From an uncultured Fusicatenibacter sp. (GTDB taxonomy: Bacteria > Bacillota > Clostridia > Lachnospirales > Lachnospiraceae), in the NCBI GenBank assembly GCA_902493585.1, contig CABUPZ010000090.1, forward strand, positions 1 to 9,474: DNA of 9,474 nt. Direction: 5' to 3'. A program made the position numbers and the translations under genes. Below, piece by piece: positions 1-4,984 of the stretch (its first letter is position 1; each line of letters starts with the position of its first letter). Below the pieces are notes generated by a model, which was not told where the DNA came from, did not search any database, and saw only the letters and a program-made list of their open reading frames with translations.

Positions 1-314
1 GTCAGGAATCCTGCTTTTTTCAGAACTGGTCTGTAGTCGTTATCTACAGTCAGAAGGGCACGTGCAACACCGTGACGGATTGCTCCTGCCTGTCCTGTGT
101 ATCCGCCGCCGTGAACGTTTACGATCACGTCAAATTTATCAGCGGTCTCTGTAGCTGCCAGAGGCTGACGAACGATAACTTTCAGGGTCTCCAGACCAAA
201 ATACTCATCGATGTCTCTTTTATTGATGGTAACTTTACCAGTTCCCGGTACAAGATATACTCTTGCGATAGATTTTTTTCTTCTTCCGGTTCCGTAATAT
301 TTTGCGCTAGCCAA
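1..314 (-). CDS. rpsI: 30S ribosomal protein S9, N-terminal part (runs off left edge)
   Basis: S9 is a small-subunit ribosomal protein whose C-terminal tail reaches the P-site tRNA. The visible 104 residues carry the family N-terminus (YYGTGRRKKSIARV, residues 6-19) and the core signature GGGYTGQAGAIRHGVARAL (69-87). The reading ends at KKAGFL, so roughly the last 25 residues, including the usual basic SKR tail, lie outside the window. The start is a TTG codon at 312-314: the frame has a TAA stop three codons upstream and no ATG between, and the protein then begins M-A-S-A-K-Y-Y as expected. An AGGGAGGT ribosome binding site lies 8-9 bases upstream, in the 17-base gap after rplM. It is co-transcribed with rplM, the standard L13-S9 pair. 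The family call is certain; only the C-terminus is unseen. Confidence 0.97.
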   Translation of the reverse strand, partial: MASAKYYGTGRRKKSIARVYLVPGTGKVTINKRDIDEYFGLETLKVIVRQPLAATETADKFDVIVNVHGGGYTGQAGAIRHGVARALLTVDNDYRPVLKKAGFL

Positions 315-321
315 TGTTCTT

Positions 322-331
322 TACCTCCCTA
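322..331 (-). promoter_or_regulatory. rpsI ribosome binding site that fixes a TTG start
   Basis: On the minus strand the short rplM-rpsI gap reads AGGGAGGT followed by about 8 bases and then TTG. Since an in-frame TAA directly precedes this stretch, the site decides that translation of S9 begins at TTG and not at an upstream ATG. The nearby ATT is out of frame and runs at once into TAG. Confidence 0.85.
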
Positions 332-760
332 TTAAAATGTTAATACTTCTGGTTTCTGAGCTGCATGAGCGTGCTCTGCACCAGCGTATACGTGAAGTTT
401 CGTGAACATCTGTCTTCCAAGAGGTCCTTTTGGAAGCATGCCTTTAACTGCAAGTTCAACAACCTTCTCCGGTTTCTTAGCCATCATCTCACGAAGAGTA
501 GCTTCTTTCATTCCGCCTACATAATCGGAGTGGCTGTAATAGATCTTCTGATCCAGTTTTTTACCGGTTACTGCTACTTTATCAGCGTTGATTACGATTA
601 CGTAATCACCAGTATCTACGTGCGGAGTGTACTCCGGTTTGTTTTTTCCACGTAATACTTTTGCTACTTCAGATGCCAGACGTCCTAATGTACATCCTTC
701 TGCATCAACAACATACCATTTTCTTTCAATCTTATCTGGATTTGCCATAAAGGTGTTCAT
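332..760 (-). CDS. rplM: 50S ribosomal protein L13
   Basis: L13 is an early-assembling large-subunit ribosomal protein. The 142-residue product matches the usual family length. It shows the N-terminal ERKWYVVDAEGCTLGRLAS block (12-30), the YTPHVDTGDYVIVINA block (44-59) and the signature from VKGMLPKGPLGRQMF (105-119) through LHVYAGAEHAHAAQKPEV (122-139). The ATG at 758-760 is preceded by AGGAGGTT with about 7 bases of spacing, and the N-terminus MNTFMANP resembles other Firmicute L13 proteins. It is the first gene of a two-gene unit with rpsI and has its own promoter and structured leader upstream, so it is likely autoregulated through the leader. Nothing is missing or broken. Confidence 0.98.
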   Translation of the reverse strand: MNTFMANPDKIERKWYVVDAEGCTLGRLASEVAKVLRGKNKPEYTPHVDTGDYVIVINADKVAVTGKKLDQKIYYSHSDYVGGMKEATLREMMAKKPEKVVELAVKGMLPKGPLGRQMFTKLHVYAGAEHAHAAQKPEVLTF

Positions 761-804
761 GGATATAACCTCCTGTTAATTTTCACTTATTTGTTGCATA
801 TATT

Positions 805-858
805 AGAAAAACCGCCTCACCGGGGCTAATGGTCTCGGCGTTTTCATACTATGTCACA
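805..858 (-). ncRNA. L13-type ribosomal protein leader (cis-regulatory mRNA structure)
   Basis: The roughly 100-base 5' untranslated region of rplM contains a hairpin in which AAAACGCC (844-837) pairs with GGCGGUUUU (816-808) with one bulged G. It encloses a CC-rich internal segment with a small ACC/GGU helix and is followed by a short U run. Firmicute rplM-rpsI messages are known to carry a conserved L13 leader thought to bind L13 or otherwise sense ribosomal protein excess. The position, the size and the GAGACCAUUAGCC-type internal sequence fit that family as I remember it, but I could not run a covariance model. The U run right after the stem means it could also act as a transcription attenuator. 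Confidence 0.7.
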
Positions 859-865
859 TTGAGAT

Positions 866-894
866 ATTATATTATACCAAATTGACAATGTCAA
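866..894 (-). promoter_or_regulatory. Consensus sigma-A promoter of rplM-rpsI
   Basis: On the minus strand a perfect -35 TTGACA (894-889) is separated by exactly 17 bases from a perfect -10 TATAAT (871-866). A second overlapping TATAAT (876-871) sits only 12 bases from the -35 and is probably not used. Transcription would start near 859, giving a leader of about 100 bases. A promoter this close to consensus fits a growth-rate-controlled ribosomal protein unit and shows that rplM-rpsI does not depend on readthrough from truA. The -35 is one arm of a 13-base palindrome (882-894). Confidence 0.93.
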
Positions 895-951
895 CTGTTT
901 TTTCCGCATTTTGTCAAAATTCAGTAATATTCAGCCAGGTCTGCGCATCGC

Positions 952-993
952 AAAACTTGCTGCTGTTCATGAATAAAAACAGCAGCAAGTTTT
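952..993 (-). terminator. Terminator hairpin at the end of the truA unit
   Basis: A perfect 16-bp inverted repeat (952-967 with 978-993) encloses a 10-base loop. In the truA direction the stem ends in a TTTT run before GCG. The truA stop codon TAA (994-992) lies in the base of the stem, so the hairpin forms as soon as translation ends. The U run is short, but the stem is long and uninterrupted, and the next gene has its own strong promoter just downstream, which supports termination here. The mirror strand also ends in TTTT, but there is no convergent gene to need it. Confidence 0.82.
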
Positions 994-1741
994 ATCTTTC
1001 CCACTCAGGATATTCGATTTTAAGGAGTGTCAGTCCCTCCGGGCGTGCGGTAGGACCTGCCTGGGACCGGTCTTTTGCCTCCAGGATCGCCTGCATCTGC
1101 TCCGGAGGCCAGGTTCCTTTTCCGATTTCCATCAATGTTCCGACGATGATCCGGACCATGTTGTAAAGAAACCCGTTTCCGGTGATCTGGAAATGGATCA
1201 TATCCTCTTCTTTCCACAGACGGGTTTTATAGATAGTGCGGACCGTATCCGTAACCGCAGGATTCGCGGTGGCAAGACTTTTGAAATCATGCGTTCCTTC
1301 CAGGTATGCCGCCGCTTTCTGCATCGCATCCGTATCCAGCTTTCCATACCAGAAAGTAGAATTGAGCCGGCGGCACGGATCTGCAAATGTCCGGTTCAGG
1401 ATCCGGTATTCGTAAGTTTTTATGGTTTGGGTAAATCTTGGATGAAACTCCGGCGGCACTTCTTCGGATCCCTGGATCCGGATATCCTCCGGAAGACGGG
1501 TGTTCAGCGCGAAAGCTACCCGCTCCGCCGGCATCCGCGCTTCCGTGTCAAAAACTGCCACATTTCCCAGGGCATGCACGCCCGCATCTGTACGGCTCGC
1601 TCCGATCGTGGTGACCGGTACGCCGAACAGGTCACTCAGGGCACGGTTCAGCACTTCCTGTACAGAAAGCCCGTTGGGCTGCACCTGCCAGCCGCAGTAA
1701 TTGGTTCCATCGTATGCAACGATCAGTTTTATACGTCTCAT
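992..1741 (-). CDS. truA: tRNA pseudouridine(38-40) synthase TruA
   Basis: TruA isomerises uridines 38, 39 and 40 in the anticodon stem-loop of many tRNAs. The 249-residue protein has the family N-terminus RRIKLIVAYDGTNYCGWQ (2-19), the catalytic motif SRTDAGVHALGN (49-60) with the nucleophile-region Asp at about 52, the KTYEYRI segment (108-114), GNGFLYNMVRII (188-199) and the C-terminal AGPTARPEGLTL block (228-239). The frame stays open upstream to 1849, but those residues look nothing like TruA. The ATG at 1741 fits the family and has a purine-rich AAAGGAAAAAG stretch before it; an ATG at 1768 is the alternative. It follows ecfT after 40 bases, as in Bacillus and many Clostridia, and is the last gene before the terminator. 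Confidence 0.97.
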   Translation of the reverse strand: MRRIKLIVAYDGTNYCGWQVQPNGLSVQEVLNRALSDLFGVPVTTIGASRTDAGVHALGNVAVFDTEARMPAERVAFALNTRLPEDIRIQGSEEVPPEFHPRFTQTIKTYEYRILNRTFADPCRRLNSTFWYGKLDTDAMQKAAAYLEGTHDFKSLATANPAVTDTVRTIYKTRLWKEEDMIHFQITGNGFLYNMVRIIVGTLMEIGKGTWPPEQMQAILEAKDRSQAGPTARPEGLTLLKIEYPEWER

Positions 1742-1768
1742 TCTTTTTCCTTTTCCGACTGTTTCCAT

Positions 1769-1790
1769 GGCTTTTCGCAAATCAAAAGCC
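1769..1790 (-). other. Small hairpin at the ecfT-truA junction
   Basis: GGCTTTT (1769-1775) and AAAAGCC (1784-1790) form a perfect 7-bp stem with an 8-base loop that contains part of the ecfT stop codon. There is no U run after it in the transcribed direction, so it is not an intrinsic terminator. It could tune truA translation or be chance; the role is unknown. Confidence 0.35.
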
Positions 1791-2582
1791 GAATACCGCG
1801 CACAGGATGCTGATTCCAAAATAAACCGCCAGAACGGCGTATGCCGCATAGTCTCTCTTCTGATAACGGAGCGGTTTCATCTGTGTCCGTCCATCACCGC
1901 CGTGATAGCACCGTGCTTCCATTGCAAGCGCCAGGTCGTTGGCACGGCGGAAAGCGGAAATAAACAGCGGCACCAGCAGCGGTATCATATTCTTCACTTT
2001 CTGGATCAGATTTCCGCTCTCAAAATCTGCGCCCCTCGCCATCTGCGCCTTCATGATCTTGTCCGTCTCCTCCAGAAGGATCGGGATAAACCGGAGCGCA
2101 ATAGACATCATCATTGCCACTTCGTGTACCGGCACATGGATCTTCTTCAATGGACCCAGCAGACTTTCCAGTCCGTCTGTCAGCTGATTCGGTGTGGTGG
2201 TCAGCGTCATGATAGAAGCTCCGATGATCAGAAAGATCAGACGGATTCCCATACGTGCCGCCAGAATCAGTCCTTCCTTGGTGATATGGATCTTCCAGAT
2301 CGTCACAACCGCTTCACCCGGCGTAAACAGAACATTGAACACCAGCGTGATCATCAGCAGAACCACGATGGATTTCAGACCTCTGACCATAAATTTGAAG
2401 GGGACTTTGGAGAGTACGATCATACTGACCAGAAACACCGTTCCCAGCACATATCCCCAATTATGGAACAAAAACAGAGAGATGATGTACGCCAGCGTCC
2501 CTATAAATTTTACCCTCGGATCCATACGGTGAAGAACGGAATCCGCCGGATAGTACTGTCCTATTGTGATATCTCGTAACAT
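1782..2582 (-). CDS. ecfT: ECF transporter transmembrane (T) component EcfT
   Basis: EcfT is the membrane scaffold of energy-coupling-factor importers; it links the two ATPases to interchangeable substrate-binding S proteins that import vitamins or metal ions. The 266-residue protein has the family N-terminus DITIGQYYPADSVLHRMDPR (4-23), four or five hydrophobic segments (about 24-40, 43-59, 70-86, 106-126 and 246-264), and the long cytoplasmic coupling region. That region carries both coupling-helix motifs: ARG at 182-184 (MARGADFESG) and the second as ARC at 223-225 (AMEARCYHGG), where many relatives have ARG. The ATG at 2582 lies 6 bases after the ecfA2 stop, so the genes are probably translationally coupled. 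No S-component gene is present, which fits the shared (group II) ECF module. Confidence 0.97.
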   Translation of the reverse strand: MLRDITIGQYYPADSVLHRMDPRVKFIGTLAYIISLFLFHNWGYVLGTVFLVSMIVLSKVPFKFMVRGLKSIVVLLMITLVFNVLFTPGEAVVTIWKIHITKEGLILAARMGIRLIFLIIGASIMTLTTTPNQLTDGLESLLGPLKKIHVPVHEVAMMMSIALRFIPILLEETDKIMKAQMARGADFESGNLIQKVKNMIPLLVPLFISAFRRANDLALAMEARCYHGGDGRTQMKPLRYQKRDYAAYAVLAVYFGISILCAVFGF

Positions 2583-2588
2583 GGTTCT

Positions 2589-3446
2589 TTATGCCTTTCT
2601 CTTGTTCAGCACTTTCAGGATGGAATCCCTTGCTTCCTCCACGGTGGTTGCCGTGACATCCACATCCATTCCTCTTTCCTTCAGCGCATGCATAATATAG
2701 GTCATCTGCGGCGCCGCAAGTCCCATCTCTTCCAGTTCTTTATAGTGGGAGAATACCTCTTTCGGCGTATCGTCGAACGCCACATGGCCTTTGTTCATCA
2801 CGATGATCCGCTCCACATATCTGGCAATATCTTCCATGCTGTGGGAAACCAGCATAATGGAAATCCCTCTTGTCTCATGCAGCAGCGCCAGCTGATCCAG
2901 GATTTCATCTCTTCCCTTCGGGTCAAGACCCGCCGTCGGCTCATCCAGGATCAGAAAAGAGGGATTCATCGCCAGGACTCCGGCGATCGCCACCCTGCGT
3001 TTCTGTCCGCCGGACAGCTCAAAGGGGGATTTTTCATAATAGCTCTCATCCAGTCCTACATGCTGCAGAGCCTCTTTCGCCCGTTCCTTGCACTCTTCCG
3101 GGGAAAGTCCCTGGTTCTTTGGTCCGAAACAGACATCGGTAAGGACATCCGTCTCAAACAGCTGGTGTTCCGGATACTGAAACACCAGTCCCACATGACT
3201 GCGCAGCTCCCGGAGATTGTAGCCTTCCTGCCAGATATCCTCCCCGTTGTAATAAACGTGTCCCGAGGTCGGCCGGATCAGCCCGTTGAAATGCTGTACC
3301 AGCGTGGACTTTCCGCTGCCGGTATGACCGATCACACCGACAAACTGGCCGTCCTGGATTTCCATCGACACATGCTCCAGGGCATGCATCTCATAAGCGG
3401 TTCCCGGGCTGTAGGTATAAGTCACATCTTTTAATTCTACTGACAT
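2589..3446 (-). CDS. ecfA2: ECF transporter ATPase EcfA2
   Basis: This is one of the two cytoplasmic ABC ATPases that power the ECF importer with EcfT. In 285 residues it shows a Walker A GHTGSGKST (40-48), a Q-loop with Gln 90 in VFQYPEHQLF (the PEHQLF form is typical of ECF ATPases), the ABC signature LSGGQKRR (144-151), Walker B FLILDEP with catalytic Glu 169, the D-loop GLD (173-175) and the switch His 202. The C-terminal extension after about residue 230 fits the EcfA dimerisation region. Its start overlaps the end of ecfA1 by 10 bases, with a weak GGTGG ribosome binding site inside ecfA1, suggesting coupled translation and fixed stoichiometry. EcfA2 is assigned over EcfA1 by gene order and by the Q-loop. 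Confidence 0.96.
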   Translation of the reverse strand: MSVELKDVTYTYSPGTAYEMHALEHVSMEIQDGQFVGVIGHTGSGKSTLVQHFNGLIRPTSGHVYYNGEDIWQEGYNLRELRSHVGLVFQYPEHQLFETDVLTDVCFGPKNQGLSPEECKERAKEALQHVGLDESYYEKSPFELSGGQKRRVAIAGVLAMNPSFLILDEPTAGLDPKGRDEILDQLALLHETRGISIMLVSHSMEDIARYVERIIVMNKGHVAFDDTPKEVFSHYKELEEMGLAAPQMTYIMHALKERGMDVDVTATTVEEARDSILKVLNKRKA

Positions 3447-4282
3447 AATGCGTCCACCAATTCCTCTATCGTCAATATCCCGTCCGGTATCTCCACGCCC
3501 GCCAGTTTCAGCTCATGGGCTAGAAGCGTCACCTGCGGCACATCCAGCCGGAGTGCCTTTAATTCTTCCACACGGGAAAATACTTCTCTTGGAGTTCCCT
3601 GCATCACCACGCGCCCCTGATCCATCACAAAGACGTGATCCGCAAAGACCACCTCTTCCATATAATGGGTGATCAGGATGACCGTGACTCCTTCTTTTTC
3701 GTTCAGTTCCCGGACAGCTTTCAGAACTTCCTTTCTGCCGTTGGGATCCAGCATCGCCGTCGGTTCGTCCAGTACAATACATTCCGGACGCATGGCCATC
3801 ACTCCGGCGATCGCGACCCTCTGCTTCTGTCCGCCGGACAGTTTGTTCGGCGAATGATGGCGGTAGGCTACCATTCCCGTCGCCTGAAGACTTTCGTCCA
3901 CCCGCTTCCAGATTTCCTCCGTCGGGACTCCGATGTTCTCCGGACCGAATCCAACATCCTCCTCCACGACGCTTCCGATGATCTGGTTGTCCGGATTCTG
4001 GAAGACCATCCCGGCTTTCTGGCGGATTTTCCAGATGTCTTCCTCCTCGGAAGTATCCATGTTATCCACCCACAGCGTTCCTTCCGTCGGCACCAGCAGA
4101 CCGTTGATATGCTTTGCCAGTGTGGATTTTCCGCTGCCGTTATGTCCGAGCACCGCGATGAACTGCCCTGCCTGAATATCCAGGTTCACATCATCGATCG
4201 CTCTGGTCGCCTCCGGCTCCGCGCCTTCCTCTTCATATCTGAAATAATCAAAGCCCAGCTTTGCAGCTCTTATAATTCCCAT
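3437..4282 (-). CDS. ecfA1: ECF transporter ATPase EcfA1
   Basis: This is the partner ABC ATPase of EcfA2. The 281-residue product has a Walker A GHNGSGKST (46-54), a Q-loop with Gln 95 in VFQNPDNQI (the QNPDNQ form is typical of EcfA1), the signature LSGGQKQR (148-155), Walker B CIVLDEP with Glu 173, the D-loop region MLDP (177-180) and the switch His 206. The frame is open further upstream, but that stretch lies inside engB. The ATG at 4282 has an AGGAG site that overlaps the engB stop codon, leaves only 4 bases between the two genes and gives a family-like N-terminus. Such tight packing suggests that engB and the ECF module share a transcript. All ATPase motifs are intact. Confidence 0.96.
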   Translation of the reverse strand: MGIIRAAKLGFDYFRYEEEGAEPEATRAIDDVNLDIQAGQFIAVLGHNGSGKSTLAKHINGLLVPTEGTLWVDNMDTSEEEDIWKIRQKAGMVFQNPDNQIIGSVVEEDVGFGPENIGVPTEEIWKRVDESLQATGMVAYRHHSPNKLSGGQKQRVAIAGVMAMRPECIVLDEPTAMLDPNGRKEVLKAVRELNEKEGVTVILITHYMEEVVFADHVFVMDQGRVVMQGTPREVFSRVEELKALRLDVPQVTLLAHELKLAGVEIPDGILTIEELVDALCQ

Positions 4283-4286
4283 ATCC

Positions 4287-4901
4287 TTACTCCTGTTCCG
4301 GCGCTTCTTCCGCCGGCATAGAGATAAATTGTTCAATCAGTTCCCAGATTTCCTCCCGTCCCTGCTTCGTCTGAGCGGAAAACGGGATCACCGGTGTTCC
4401 GGGCACCACGTTCAGGGTCGTCTTCAGAAGCTTCACCTGCTTCGCCACCTGACTCCGCTTGATCTTGTCCAGCTTCGTGGCAATGATGATCGGCTGAAAT
4501 CCGTTACGGATTACCCAGTCATACATGACCACATCGTTGGCAGACGGCGCATGGCGGATATCGATCAGCAGAAAGACTGCCCGAAGGGTCGGGGAGGTAT
4601 GGAGATAATTCTCAATCATCTTTCCCCATTTCGCCTTGATTTCCTCAGAAACCTTCGCGTAACCGTACCCGGGAAGATCCACCAGATACAGATCGTCGTT
4701 GATATGATAATAATTGATCGTCTGCGTCTTTCCCGGCTGGGCGCTGGTGCGTGCCAGCGCCTTCCGGTTCATCAGCGCATTGATCAGGGAGGATTTCCCC
4801 ACATTCGATTTCCCCGCAAAGGCCACTTCCGGCTGGCCGGTATCCGGCAGTTTGCTGGTGATTCCGCAGACATACTGCAGCTCTACCTTTTTCAATACCA
4901 T
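4287..4901 (-). CDS. engB: Ribosome biogenesis GTPase EngB/YsxC
   Basis: EngB (YihA/YsxC) is a small GTPase that binds late 50S assembly intermediates and is essential in B. subtilis. The 204-residue product, a normal length, shows G1 GKSNVGKSS (30-38), the switch I region PGKTQTINYY (56-65), G3 DLPGYGYAKV (75-84), G4 TKLDK (142-146) and G5 SA (175-176). The PGYGYAKV stretch is characteristic of EngB as opposed to Era or EngA. The ATG at 4901 has a full AGGAGG site 7 bases upstream. It follows lon after 83 bases, the same neighbour as in Bacillus, and leads directly into ecfA1. Confidence 0.97.
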   Translation of the reverse strand: MVLKKVELQYVCGITSKLPDTGQPEVAFAGKSNVGKSSLINALMNRKALARTSAQPGKTQTINYYHINDDLYLVDLPGYGYAKVSEEIKAKWGKMIENYLHTSPTLRAVFLLIDIRHAPSANDVVMYDWVIRNGFQPIIIATKLDKIKRSQVAKQVKLLKTTLNVVPGTPVIPFSAQTKQGREEIWELIEQFISMPAEEAPEQE

Positions 4902-4950
4902 ATTTTTTCCTCCTGAAATCTGTTTTCCCGTCAGCGCAGTCTCCTGTTCT

Positions 4951-4978
4951 GTAACCGTTCAGCTGCCTGAACGCTTAC
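4951..4978. repeat. Palindromic intergenic repeat, copy 1 (lon-engB gap)
   Basis: GTAACCGTTCAG (4951-4962) and CTGAACGCTTAC (4967-4978) form a 12-bp stem with one mismatch and a 4-base loop. The same core occurs in two other gaps of this window (7336-7365 and 9435-9446). In the transcript it precedes the engB ribosome binding site by about 40 bases and is not followed by a U run, so it is not an intrinsic terminator. It may be a short interspersed palindrome, an RNA processing or stability element, or a protein-binding site. Confidence 0.7.
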
Positions 4979-4984
4979 TCCTGT

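Noticed and set aside
1742..1849. N-terminal extension of truA up to 1849
   Set aside because: It would overlap the end of ecfT and adds 36 residues absent from the family; the protein fits from 1741.
1701..2579. A 292-codon plus-strand frame opposite ecfT and truA
   Set aside because: Its His- and Gln-rich translation is the shadow of EcfT membrane helices. It lacks a start signal, and the opposite frame is unmistakable.
1782..4282. A dedicated substrate-specific vitamin transporter
   Set aside because: No S-component gene lies next to ecfA1-ecfA2-ecfT, so this is the shared energising module and the substrate cannot be named from the window.
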